Shown piece by piece: positions 46,782 through 59,606 of a stretch of DNA of 64,000 nucleotides; the first letter of the stretch is position 1; every line of letters begins with the position of its first letter. The DNA is from Ceratobasidium sp. AG-K. Taxonomy: Eukaryota > Basidiomycota > Agaricomycetes > Cantharellales > Ceratobasidiaceae. The stretch spans positions 1,364,001-1,428,000 of the forward strand of contig JAWNGF010000001.1 in assembly GCA_037039685.1 (NCBI GenBank), read 5' to 3'. The notes below the pieces were generated by a model. That model did no database searches and was not told where the DNA came from. It saw only the letters and a program-made list of their open reading frames with translations. The translations under genes and the position numbers were made by a program.

Positions 46782-48259
46782 ATGGTTTCTGACGCCGCAC
46801 GCTCTACTCAGCCTGAAACTGCTACCAAGCAGGTGACTGCAAAGCTCGATAATATGACCCTCAAGTCCCCGGTCAAGCAGCTTGTGTTTGACAGCCTCGA
46901 TGATTTGGACGTTGCGCCCGAGGACGCTGGTACATCCGGAGAGGGGGAAGTTGAGGACTATCGCCTGCGGTTTGTGGGTGATGTCGATCTCGACGAGAAA
47001 GATGAGCCCCTGCTCAAGGAATCTCGGCGCCGCTTTGTCTTGTTCCCTATCCAGTACCATGAGGCGAGTGCCACGGCGATCTTACTTATACATTGTATTA
47101 ACATTAATCGACAGATCTGGCAAATGTACAAGAAAGCCGAGGCGTCATTCTGGACCGCGGAGGAGATGGATCTCTCCAAGGACATGGTTCGTGCCTCTCC
47201 AACACTAACCTTATCCGCTAACCCCGGGCTTCAGCATGATTGGGAACATAAACTTAACGATAATGAGCGCCACTTTGTTTCCCACGTCCTGGCGTTTTTC
47301 GCAGCGTCGGATGGAATTGTAAATGAAAATTTGGTCGAGCGATTCAGCAACGAAGTTCAAGCTGCCGAGGCTCGATGCTTTTATGGCTTCCAGATCATGA
47401 TGTACGTGCTCACTTGACCCGACGCGGTGCAATCATATTCATGTCTCCAACAGGGAGAATATTCACTCCGAGACTTACTCGCTCCTCATTGATACCTATA
47501 TCAAAGAGCCGGCGCAGCGCGAATTTTTGTTCGACGCGATTGACACTATCCCATGCATCAAAAAGAAGGCAGAATGGGCTCTCAAGTGGATCTCAGACCA
47601 GCGATCTACCTTTGCTGAGCGTCTAGTTGCATTTGCTGCGGTCGAGGGCATTTTCTTCTCGGGCTCATTTGCGTCCATCTTTTGGCTCAAGAAGCGTGGA
47701 CTGATGCCCGGCCTGACCTTCTCCAACGAGCTCATTTCTCGTGACGAGGGTATGCACACCGATTTCGCGTGCTTGCTGTTCTCGCATTTGCGCAAACGCC
47801 CTCATCCCGACACCGTTCGCCGCATTATTATCGAGGCCGTCGCAATCGAGCAGGAGTTCTTGACCGATGCTCTCCCGGTTGGTCTTATTGGCATGAACTC
47901 GAAACTCATGTGCCAATACATTGAGTTTGTGGCCGATCGTCTCTTGGTTGCGTTGGGCGGCCAGAAAGAGTACTATGCTACCAACCCTGTACGCGTCCAT
48001 TTTTTCCATTTCACATGAGGTACTAACTCACTCGTGTAGTTCGATTTCATGGATATGATCTCGCTTCAAGGCAAGACCAACTTTTTCGAGAAGCGAGTGT
48101 CCGATTATGCCAAGGCTGGTGTCAAGACTACTTCGACAGATCCCAACCAGGAACCCACACAGGCAGCCGCCTCGTCCAAGCTCTTGTCAGTCCTGATCAT
48201 CATATTACAAACGATTGTACTAACTCGTTGCTTGCAGCTCGCTTGACGAGGATTTCTAG
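46782..48259 (+). CDS. RNR2: Ribonucleoside-diphosphate reductase small subunit (R2)
   Basis: The R2 subunit carries the di-iron site and tyrosyl radical needed to make deoxyribonucleotides. The N-terminus is disordered ([20 protein letters not shown]). The core reads [20 protein letters not shown], then [10 protein letters not shown] with the first iron-ligand Asp, [20 protein letters not shown] and [20 protein letters not shown], then [19 protein letters not shown], which includes the Glu/His ligands and the radical Tyr. Next come [20 protein letters not shown] and [20 protein letters not shown] with the last Glu and His ligands. The C-terminus, after a final small exon, is LDEDF, like the FxxDxDF tail that docks on the large subunit. 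About 410 residues; all ligands are present. Confidence 0.97.
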
Positions 48260-48554
48260 AGCAGCTCCCATCTTATGCGCTGTCTGTGTATCTTTGTAGA
48301 CCTTTTTGAATGTTCCCCACTCTACTGTTTCTGTACTTGAACAATGTCGGCCCCGGTTTCATGTAATGTTATGGTTTTGGTTTGAATGTCAACCACCTCT
48401 TGTATTGAGTTAATAAATGAGTTATCGGATTCACTACTCCTTTCTATTTGTCTGTTAGCTCCCACGGATATGACCCCCCAATGCCTGGTCGTAAGCCATT
48501 ACGGAAGTCATCCATGAGTAGAATTGCCACTCATCTGGTATGTCTATTGGCTAT
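48260..48554. other. Convergent 3' spacer RNR2 / ALG8
   Basis: T-rich 3' region of RNR2. No gene was seen. Confidence 0.4.
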
Positions 48555-50605
48555 CTATGCTGTCGAACGAAGGTACAAATAACCCATTCTTGTAAAAGCC
48601 CAACCCAAACCAAATGCACAATATACACTCGTTAACAAGAGCGGTAAAAACTCCATCCCATTCTCGACCTCTGGATCGACCGGGACTGCAGTGATCGTGA
48701 TATTCCGAGGAGACCCAGAAGGAGTGGTTGCGGGTCGGGGTTTGATGCTCGGCCACGCACCTAAACCCATGACGACCCCCTGAAGGATCGGCAGCCCAGC
48801 GAGGTATGCCATCTCCAACCGATCAATAAGTACAGCGGAAAATGTTGTCGGGAAAGTGTAAAGTCGTTTCTGGAGTGGATAGAATGTGCATAACGCCCAT
48901 AATACAGTGTACACCAGTTTGACAGGTGTTTCGGCCGGAGTGAATAGGAGCGGGAAGAGAGATACGCAGCCAGCAGCACTAGCAATCATGAATGTTCGGA
49001 ACATGGCGTGGCTTTCGGCTGCGACTAGGCTGAGTTATGGCGTCAGTTAATGATGGATTGGCGTGCGAGAATAATGAAGCGGCAGACCTCATAGGTAGGA
49101 GAACCAAAAGAATGGCCTTCTCGTGGACGTGCCATCCAAATGCGTAGCTTGCCCAACCGCAGAGGGTTACGGCACATACGAATGACCGATATGTTGGTGT
49201 CTGCCATAGCTTCCATAGGAAGGCCTGCGACGGGGAGCCTTGTCAGCAGGAGAGTAGTCCAAGAGATGTTCAAAACTTACAGATTGACAGAGAATCGTAA
49301 TAATAAAGGTGTGGATCGGCTTGACATTCGGAAGAACTGCGAATACCGTGTCTCCAATTAAACCTCTTGAAGAAGAGGCAAGTCCAGCCGCGTCGATTGA
49401 TACAAACCAAGCTGGAATCAAGCTTCGGCGAGCCACTGTTTTAGAGCGATTATTTTAGTCCCATCTTCCGAGGAAGTAACTCATCCCCTTACGGAATAAT
49501 AGTCCACGGTCCGCAGCCGCCCATAGCGCCCACACGTTTGGCGCCCAATACGCATGGCAGAGACCACGTTTGAACGGGAATAACCGTGACAACAACTGGA
49601 GTAGGTGAGGCGCAAAGGGAAGCAGAGACACCGCGAATACAAGGATAACTGTTTGAGCGAGGGACAAGAACCGAGCCGGGGTCGTGCAGTGCGTGCGTAG
49701 GAGATGAATAAAGTATGCTGGCTAGATAAAAACGAGGGTGAGTCGAATACAGCCGTAAGGATGCCAACTTACCGCGATATACATGTAGATGTGTTTAAAG
49801 TTGAGCAAAGCAGCGAATAGCATCCCACTCAGCACCATCCTTCCCTCACGCATCATGGCAATGCTCCATAGCATAACGCCGAACAGAAAGCCGTTGTACT
49901 GGAAGTGAATGTGGTCGACAATAAGAAGACCCGGGTGAAGGAATACGGATGCGGCGAGTATGGATGATAGCGGGGAGGTCTGTGAGAGGAGCGGTCGACA
50001 CAATCTGTCATTTTTGTCATTGGTCGGTGGGAAAGGAATAATGAAACACTTAGCACACACCTCAATACAGCAGCACCCAAAACTAGTTCGGTAACTATCA
50101 CCGTCGTTCGCTGATACGCAACAACACTCCATGCGTTGTACTGAAGCGCATTCAGGTCAACAATGTTTGGATCCACGAATCGAGCGGGCCATGAAAGGAT
50201 ATATTCAAAATAGGCAAAGAAGGGAGGATAGTCGAGAGCTAGTTTGGGGTCAATGACGTATCCAAATGGCTGAAATTGACGTGGACCTACTCCATTCTGA
50301 GGTGGTCTGACAGTGCAATATAAGTACAAAGTACAGAAGGTACATCCATACAAACTACTTACATCGTAGTACCACTTTGGTAAAGGAAGGGATTGCGTGA
50401 TAGCAAGCCAATTTCTGTGGACCTCAAAATCTGTTGAACGACTTCAGGTTGAAAACATGAGTTTCCCCCGTTTAGCTAGCACAAGGGAGACTCACTAGGC
50501 TGGAAATAGAAGTAATTTTAATGCAGTAGATACTACAAGGATATCCAGCTCCCCAGAAGACATCCCAGTTTTATTCCTGATCCATGCTGCGGCCACGGTC
50601 GCCAT
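48555..50605 (-). CDS. ALG8: ALG8-type dolichyl-P-glucose alpha-1,3-glucosyltransferase
   Basis: This ER membrane enzyme adds the second glucose to the lipid-linked oligosaccharide used for N-glycosylation. The N-terminus ([20 protein letters not shown], then [17 protein letters not shown]) leads by splicing to [20 protein letters not shown]. This is followed by [20 protein letters not shown], the family's luminal 'DYPP' loop. Later segments include [40 protein letters not shown] and [18 protein letters not shown], all typical of the ALG6/ALG8 family; the HAYWAPN phrase fits ALG8. Many hydrophobic helices run to the end ([18 protein letters not shown]). About 520 residues with seven or more introns. 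It is head-to-head with IMP2, 88 bp apart. Confidence 0.9.
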
Positions 50606-50693
50606 TTCGGCTACAGTTTGTCGTGAACAAGATAGAAGCTCTACATGCCACATCATATACAAGGCGCCAATATCACGTGACAATATTTCTCTC
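50606..50693. promoter_or_regulatory. 88-bp divergent region, ALG8 / IMP2
   Basis: Only 88 bp separate the two start codons, so the leaders and promoters must overlap or lie within the genes. It includes a CACGTG-like core (ATCACGTGAC near 50673-50682), a possible bHLH/E-box-type site. Confidence 0.5.
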
Positions 50694-51441
50694 ATGTCTG
50701 GACAAGTACGAGAGTTTCTACGACTGCTATGGATAATACCTCCTGCTCTCACGTTTACAAGTCTCGTTGGAACATTTAATGTTGTCACCGGGTCGAGTAT
50801 GCAGCCTGCTCTCAACCCCGAAGGGCCCCACCAACGTGATGTGGTATGGGTTGATCGCTGGAGCATCCGTGCCAAACACAGATATAGAAGAGGGGATGTG
50901 GTATCATTGAGGTAATTAGGGCTTATGTTTTAGTACGGCGAACTAAACATCGAAAGGTCTCCAATGAACCCTGACTTGATAATCGTTAAACGTATATTAG
51001 CACTTGGAGGGGACACTGTAAGTTTTAATACACGCTAGGTGCCCTTTCATAACTTGCTCATTCATTTCACTTTCAGGTTGAAACCTTCCACCGTACCCCG
51101 ACAAGATGATCCGAGTACCAGATGGCTACGCGTGGGTCGAAGGTAACTACTAACGTCTCTCTGAACGCCTGGAACATTGGGTTAATACATGCGTCTTCGT
51201 AGGTGATGAGCCATTTCGAAGTCGTGACAGCAATCATTTCGGAGCAGTAAGTTCTCCATCATGGTCATTTGTCGATAGGCAAATTAAGAATGCTTAGGTA
51301 CCTTTAGGGTTAATCGAGTCAAGAATTGCTCTAGTACTTTGGCCACATACTCGTTTCGGACCGGTTCCGCAGCGAGTGGAAACCAAGAGGGTTCACATCG
51401 AAACGCCTCAAGAAAGGAAGAGAAGAATCATTACACGATAA
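50694..51441 (+). CDS. IMP2: Mitochondrial inner membrane protease subunit 2, with a frameshift in this sequence
   Basis: A signal-peptidase-family serine protease that removes sorting signals in the mitochondrial inner membrane. It begins MSGQVREFLRLLWIIPPALT and holds the Ser motif TGSSMQPALNPEG, then the Lys region RRGDVVSLRSPMNPDLIIVK and RILALGGDT. After the next intron the frame starts VET, but the conserved block that should follow (MIRVPDGYAWVEGD, then EPFRSRDSNHFG) is in another frame; a single missing base in the CC at 51084-51085 explains this. The rest (AVPLGLIESRIALVLWPHTR) is in place and ends RKRRIITR. The shift sits in a short homopolymer, so an assembly error is as likely as a real mutation. 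Confidence 0.88.
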
Positions 51442-51549
51442 TTGACTAGACAAATCGTATCGAATTCGTTATATGGGACGGGTACAGGACTGGAGGTGGT
51501 TGGGATAATCAGGCCTGATCACCCGTTGGGGTCTAGAATAGTCAAGGCT

Positions 51550-53306
<1,757 letters not shown>

Positions 53307-53724
53307 GTGGACCACAGTCGTTGAGATCGTAGCTGAAATCAAGCTGTTAGGCGCTCATGACTGATATATCCTCGATTCGGTACTGGGACCCTCTTCGCTT
53401 GGTGATTCTGAGATCGTGACTTGCACTTTGAACTCCGACCACCCAACCTCAACATGCCAAGGTACATTCTATGAAGGATTTATCTGATCACCCTTTGCTT
53501 AACCACCGTTCTATGTTGTATTTGCCGCGTTTCTGGTCCAATCCCAACCTCGAGTAAGGTGCTGGTTACGTCACATCGGGGTGGATCACCGTTGCCTACA
53601 TGATTAGTCGGAATCTGATTAACGGGAGAAGGCATGTGGTGACTCGCCCTGGCCCATTCACCCAAGTACTTGGCCTACATTAACCTCGCTGAGTCGCTCA
53701 ATTTCTAGTCCCCCACCACCCAGC
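53307..53724. promoter_or_regulatory. Divergent region, ATE1 / DUF2828 gene
   Basis: About 420 bp between divergent start codons. No motif was assigned. Confidence 0.35.
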
Positions 53725-56382
53725 ATGCCTAAATCTCTCTTTGGTCCAACTTCCTCTGTCGTCCCCTCGGCTGAAAAGTCTTTGGATCGTGTTCGCCGCG
53801 ATGTCACTGTTCATCAGAGCGAGAAGCTAGTGGTACCGGCTACCCAGCTGCTTGAGCAGCTTCTTCCAGTCACGTCGAAGCCCGCCCCTGTCCCTCAAGC
53901 CACTAATCCTCTCGTGGATGCGATGAAGGATATCTCAAATCAAGTTCGAACCGAGAACAACGCAGAAGCATACGCATCTACTACGTCTGGTGAGTCGACT
54001 CGAGTGCCTGCCCTGGCCCTGTATGAATCTGTTCGTAATGTAGCTGCTCTGGATGCTTTTGGCGGCCTCAATGCGCATTCGTCTGCTGGAGATATTCACC
54101 AAAAGCTCGCCAAAAGCTGGGAAGAGTCACCTGAACTGACGCTTCGGATTATTTGGAATATGCGCTCGATTCACGAAGGCCATAATAACAAAACAGGGTT
54201 CTACAGGGCGTTTGGTTGGTTGTACAAGAACCACCCCCGGACCGCGATTGAGAACATCCGTTTCGTCACTGAGCGCCTCTGCGAACGCAAAATCAAACGC
54301 AAGCCGAAGGAAGGAAACGATCCCGATGGCGATTTCGAGATAGTTGACTCTGAGGATAAGCCTACCGAGCAAGTTGTCAAGATGCCCCATGGATACTATA
54401 AAGACCTACTCAATATTGTCGTCTTGGCATTGCGCGACGAGCTCACGAACTCGAACCTCACAAAATTCGACTCTTTGAACGTCCCACTCACCCCGTCTGA
54501 GACACGCAGGCGAAACAAGCGGGACAACAAGACGAGCAAGGCCTCCAAGGAAAAGCAGAACGAGGAACTCGGTGTCGAGGAGGCCAAGAAGAAACGCGAG
54601 GCCGAACACCAGGAGGCATCTGCCGCTCGTGCTGAAAAGGCCAAAGCAGACAGGCGGCAGAAGTACGAGACTACTGCCGCCCTCCTGAAAGAGAAACTCG
54701 AGCACGACAAGCCTTTCTTCGCACTGTATGCTACCGTTGCTCAGATCTTTGCTGACGAGCTTGCAAAGGACGTCTGTGAGTGTTCCTTTCGGAGGCAACA
54801 TAACCTATATGCTAATGTTCCTGATGCGTAGCATTGTTGAAAAAGATCGAAGCGGCATCCGAGGCCGAGGCGTTTGAGCTCAAGTTTGAGATTAGCAGCG
54901 CAGCTAAATGGGCGCCCACGCTCGAAGGGTTTCATGACCGGACGACCAACATCGGCACGGCGGTCGCACTCGTGTTATATGCGCGTGGACACATGGCCGA
55001 TCTTTCACTCTCGCTGTCCGACGGATTGACTCAGCAGCATGCGCAAACTCTTCGGAGCTACTACCGTCGCTGGGTCGTTTCTCCCCTTCGTCGGTTCGCG
55101 GACGTAACGGAGATCAAGATGGCTGCTCAGAAATGGGACAAGATCAACTACAAGCACGTCCCTGCTCAGTGCATGAAACAAAACAAGTCTCACACTTTTC
55201 AAGCACGACGAGGAGCGATTGACAAACTATCTTGCGGATGTCGCCACGGGGAAATCCAAGATCAGCGGCGCCACATTATTGCCCCATGAGCTCTTATTGG
55301 AAGCACTCAAAGCTAGTCCGTCTGGCGAGTTCCATGGAAAGCTCACACCCGAGCAGGCTGTCAAGATGGAGATCCAGAAGCGGCTTGAGGAGGTATGTGC
55401 TTGAGGAGGTTTCACTTTTCGGGTGAGTGAGCTGAACGTTTCTCGTAGTCGAATAAGAAAGTGGTTGAGGCTCAGTGGAATTCTATTATTGAACGACTCC
55501 GAGAATCTGGCGCTCTTGAAAGCTCACTTGCATTGGTCGATGTCAGTGGCTCCATGGGATCTATCGGCTACATACCGACCGACCAAAAGGCCGTTGAGCC
55601 TATTTTCCCTGGTGAGATGCACCCTCTGCTTTTGTCGGCCGTTGGCTGACAGTACTCTCTATAGCCGTTGCACTAGGACTCGTTCTTGCAGCCCTTGCCA
55701 AGCCACCATTCAACAACATGTTCATCACATTTTCGGCCACACCAGAGTTGTTGGCTGTTCCGCCTGGAGGGCTCGTCGAGCAGGCCAAGTGGATGGTCGG
55801 GACCGATTGGGGGATGAACACAGATTACGAGGCGGTGTTCCTGAAGCTTCTCCTTCCTGCAGCCATCAAGAACAACGTAAAGGTATGACCGCATTCAGCT
55901 TTCCGGGGGAGCCAGAATTGATATGGATTTTGACCACGAAGCCTGAGGACATGGTCAAGCGCCTCTTTGTGTTCTCCGATATGCAGTTTGACTCGTCTTT
56001 GACATCGACAACCGACGGGTGGGAAACTACTCACGATCGTATAGTCAAGGCGTTCAAAGAAGCTGGATATGAGGCACCAGAGATCGTATATTGGGATTTG
56101 CGTGGTGGCGTCACGAGCCCCGTGCTTAAAGTAAGTCTAGGTCTTTTGAGCCCGCCATCAGGACCTCACGTCTATTGCCAGGACACCCCCGGAACGGCCC
56201 TCGTTACTGGGTTCTCGGCCAACATGATGAAGCTATTTATGGAAGGCGAGAGCCTTCAGGACGAGCCTGTGGAGATTGGCTCCGATGGAGAGGAAGTCCC
56301 AAAGAAAAAGACTGATCCACTCGCAGTGATGGAGAAGGCGTTGTCCAAGTCCTGCTATGCCCCTTTGAAGGTTTACGATTAA
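53725..56382 (+). CDS. DUF2828 family protein with VWA-like MIDAS domain, with an apparent frameshift
   Basis: The family is conserved in fungi and plants, of unknown function. After a disordered start (MPKSLFGPTSSVVPSAEKSL) the DUF2828 region reads RIIWNMRSIHEGHNNKTGFY, then RAFGWLYKNHPRTAIENIRF. A charged coiled coil follows (EAKKKREAEHQEASAARAEK). Then come YYRRWVVSPLRRFADVTEIK and KINYKHVPAQCMKQNK. The frame changes by one base at the T-run 55196-55199: the next conserved block, KHDEERLTNYLADV, is in frame +1 with no intron between. Later exons carry LALVDVSGSMGS (a MIDAS DxSGS motif), LFVFSDMQFDSS and DEPVEIGSDGEEVPKKKTDP, ending CYAPLKVYD. The VWA-like fold suggests metal-dependent protein binding, which is only an inference. 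The shift may be an extra T in the assembly. Confidence 0.88.
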
Positions 56383-56919
56383 TCTTCAGTTTCATACTTC
56401 CCAGTCACCCTCCCTATCCGTCACCTTCCACCGAAAAATTGTAGCGTTGAATTTCTGTATTACGTCCACCCACGTTTACCACCGCTTACTCCCAAAATGT
56501 CATCTTGAAGCTGAATCATCGCACGCATACATGTGGGTGACGGAGGGTAATTAACGCAGTCAGAAAAGTTCCTCCGCACACGCTGTACGCCCTACACCCG
56601 GGCGGAGTCCACTGGATAGGCCTCGAGCCGCACGTTGGTGCCCCACAATGTCGAGATATCGCATACAAGCAACGCCCAAGTCCCCCTCGATGCCACGTGA
56701 TTTCTAGGGTTGGCCACCACAGACTCACACAAAGCGTCATGGGTCGGATCAGATATATATCCGCAAGTGCAGCTTCGACCAGACTACCGATCATCCCCAG
56801 ACAACTCGAATCCTTTGCACTTGTCATCTCCAAGGTTAGTGCTTACGCCTATAGACTTTAGATTTGTTCGAACCGTGCAGATCACTCAACTGGATGATTC
56901 ATTTTCAGAGCAACTGAAG
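56383..56919. other. Intergenic region before phosphatase inhibitor 2
   Basis: Both genes read rightward. An open frame extends upstream of the 56920 ATG but shows no conserved residues, so it is treated as leader. No other gene was seen. Confidence 0.4.
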
Positions 56920-58118
56920 ATGGCGGCCACATCCCAAAGCCCTCCTCCGCTGGTTCATTCGCCGTCGAGTGCTTCAGCACATCCCAAGCCCAAGGGAATT
57001 CTCAAGAATGCTCTTCCGAGTCCTGGTATAAACACCACGAGGTACGAGCCTCTTTGTTGGTCGTGTGCTCCCGATGCTCAAGTTAGGCAGGTTGACCTGG
57101 GACGAGGAGAACCTCGCGTTGACTGAAATCCAAAAGGACAGTCTTATGAAGATTACCGAGCCCAAGACGCCTTATGTTCGCTACAATGCCGAAACCGATG
57201 AGGTGGAGGGATTCAGCTGTACGTCGCTGTGTTTCGATTCATAAATGTGGCTAATAACTGATTATCTCGTAGATATCCCATCTCTAAATCTTGACACCCA
57301 GCAGGCTCGTTCTGCTAGCACAGAGGTTGCACAGTCACCCTCGGCTACTATTCCTCCGGTCCCAGAGGATGCACCAGCACCCCCGATCCCGCCTATGCCC
57401 TTGTCCCGCAAGAGCTCGGGAGCATCTGAACCACCTCCAGCTTCGTCCCGTCGTACGTCGTTTACAACTCCCCCCGTTCCAGGACGCACTGGATCGGCTA
57501 GTGGCTCTTCAAGTCGTAGCACCAGTTTCTTGAATGGGGACCGGGGCGAAGTCAGACAATTGCAGGGAGTGCATGGAGAGCGCGGTGAAATCGAGGAAGA
57601 CGAGCTGGACGAAGAGTGTAAGTGTGCTTTTAGTTTGGCTCGTGCGCAAGGTCGAGTTACTTATTTAGTCGAATTTAGCCGCAGAGAAGCACGCAGCGTT
57701 TGTGAAGGCTCGCGGCAGGCACTACTCCAATGAAGCAGAAGCCATGAAGGTACATAACGCGCTCCGTTTATCCTTTTCAACAGTTTCTCCAGTACAGTCG
57801 CAGTGATCTATACGATCATTTGATTGGCCATTTGCACAACTATAGTTCACATGACGAGTCTATCCTTGATCATCAGACTGCGTGTTACGCTTTTGGGGCT
57901 TATGGGTGACATTCGTATTGAAAATTTCCGTTCCTTAGCGTGCACAACAACTCATTGCTCAAGACGATGACGACGACGACGAAGAGATGCAGGACGACGA
58001 CGAACCCGACAAGTCATCTTTCGATGAGGAAGTGGAACGCAACACCGAGGCCAATATCGAACTCACTACTGGCGGAGAAGCCAAACCCAACGGTGTCACC
58101 TCAACGCCCGGTCGATAG
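56920..58118 (+). CDS. GLC8: Protein phosphatase inhibitor 2 (IPP-2/GLC8 family)
   Basis: A regulator of type 1 protein phosphatase. The start [20 protein letters not shown] leads to the PP1-binding [10 protein letters not shown]. Splicing gives [20 protein letters not shown], then [20 protein letters not shown]; the TxP threonine in EPKTPY is the GSK3-type regulatory site of the family. A Pro/Ser-rich insert follows ([20 protein letters not shown]), then the second PP1 contact [20 protein letters not shown] and an Asp/Glu-rich stretch ([20 protein letters not shown]). The protein ends GVTSTPGR at a stop at 58116-58118. About 270 residues, somewhat longer than yeast Glc8 because of the Pro-rich insert. 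Confidence 0.93.
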
Positions 58119-58764
58119 TTCTGCTACGCGGTCTTACGTACGACAGACGACTGGGGGCTAGGGGATGGATGAGATGATGTAGATGGGGGTGGGGGGGGGG
58201 TGGTAGGGATCTGGGGCAGAGGTTGTGAAGAGCAAGATAAGTAGAGAAGCCCCCGGAGAATGTATTACTTTAGCCCTGCAATTTCCCGAAGCGCCTCGTG
58301 TATTACTTTATCTTTTTGAGATTGGGTTTCGTTTGCTTGTTGGTGTATATGCATCATGTGGTACATGAATTGTATCCTGTTCGTCATTTGTTCTGTGGGG
58401 TCGACTTGAGTGCATTGAGGCTAGACGTAATACAGCATGGTGCACACTTGGGTGGCGGGGCAGGGGACTTGACTCAGGGGCTGTAATATCCGTTGGCTAG
58501 TCACTCGTAGTAGCACCGGATCATTCGGGCGGGGTCTGTAGATCTATAATCTACCAAGAATGGTTCTACAGATTCCTCCTGACGGAGCTAAATTAATAGA
58601 AATAGAGGCGTAGGTCAGGGAAACTGTCTATAGGAGTGGGGAAGCTGTATGGTATGCACTTGAGCTGTGGAATGTTTGAACGTCCATATTTCGGTGTATG
58701 GGGTGGCGGGCAATGATCACACTGCATAAGTGTGGTGCCTGCGTGGTTGGAGTTGTTACCCGGC
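58119..58764. other. 3' intergenic region with G-runs
   Basis: G-rich segment (for example ten G at 58191-58200) after the inhibitor gene, then AT-richer sequence. No gene was seen. Confidence 0.4.
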
Positions 58765-59150
58765 CTATGTCTCGGGTACATTTGAACGGTTAGGCGGGCT
58801 AGTACTCAGAGCTTGTTCATCTGCCTCTTCGTCAGGTAGACGAATCGCTCCTTCGCGAGCCGACCATGTACGCAACCTATAAGGTGTCACAAGATCAGGG
58901 TTGGGATTCATAATACGGGTTCGATTCACACACCTGTGCTGAACGACAGACTTCCATAAAGACGCTCGTCGATAAATGAGAAACAGTAAACTTAATGAAA
59001 ACACCGTAATTAGGGTCGCCAATACCGGTGGGGTCCAGGTAGTCGGATCTCTTGAGGGTACAGTCTTTGGATCTGATACAAATAACGTCATTAATGGCTG
59101 TTTGACTTGGTCTCTTCACCTCACTTACCACGGGGGAAACCCTCGTCCAT
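58765..59150 (-). CDS. Small single-pass membrane protein, unknown
   Basis: Three exons join in frame. Exon 1 is MDEGFPR (start 59150). After a GTAAGT intron comes DPKTVPSRDPTTWTPPVLAT with a hydrophobic segment (LITVFSLSLLFLIYRR). A second intron leads to LRTWSAREGAIRLPDEEADE and the end NRSNVPET. About 91 residues with one membrane helix near residues 28-44 and basic residues after it. Clean splice sites at both introns and an unbroken frame support a real gene. No family was recognised. Confidence 0.55.
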
Positions 59151-59606
59151 ATTATTGTTGAGCTTGATTTGTGGGGGTGGTAGGCCAGCTAGACAGAATC
59201 GGATTTATGCAAAAGGGGTCCTGTTATATTCTAAAGCTTTAGCGCAGCACAAAAGTTGTTTAACCCAAGTTTATGGAAGCGGTTGGGTGGACCAGAGGTG
59301 GCACGCGCTAATCAGGAGGTAAACATACATGATTGGCAATTGCCATCTTCCCAAACAACAACCTGCATTGCGTGTCTATGCCAAAGTGAACAAGTACTGT
59401 CGGTACTATCTAGCTCGATTACCTACCGGCCACAAGAACTGTGTTGTAAAATCGATATTAAAACATTCATCCGGCCTATACTGCCAAAAAATTGTCAAGA
59501 GCCTGCGTTTCGGCCTAATTACCCTACGCGGTGGACATATATCGAGTGCGGCGCATAACTTGATTGAATCTCTCACAAAGCTAGCTGTCTTACTTTTCAC
59601 TTGACT
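59151..59606. other. Divergent intergenic region, small membrane protein / MED17
   Basis: An open frame at 59329-59604 has no conserved motif and no splice link to MED17. It is treated as promoter and leader. Confidence 0.4.

Noticed and set aside
55423..56382. A separate 319-codon gene starting MSELNVSRSRIRKW
   Set aside because: The first part is read in the wrong frame through introns; the second half is the 3' part of the DUF2828 gene.
56710..56919. N-terminal extension of phosphatase inhibitor 2
   Set aside because: The frame is open but lacks conserved residues, and the ATG at 56920 matches the usual family start.
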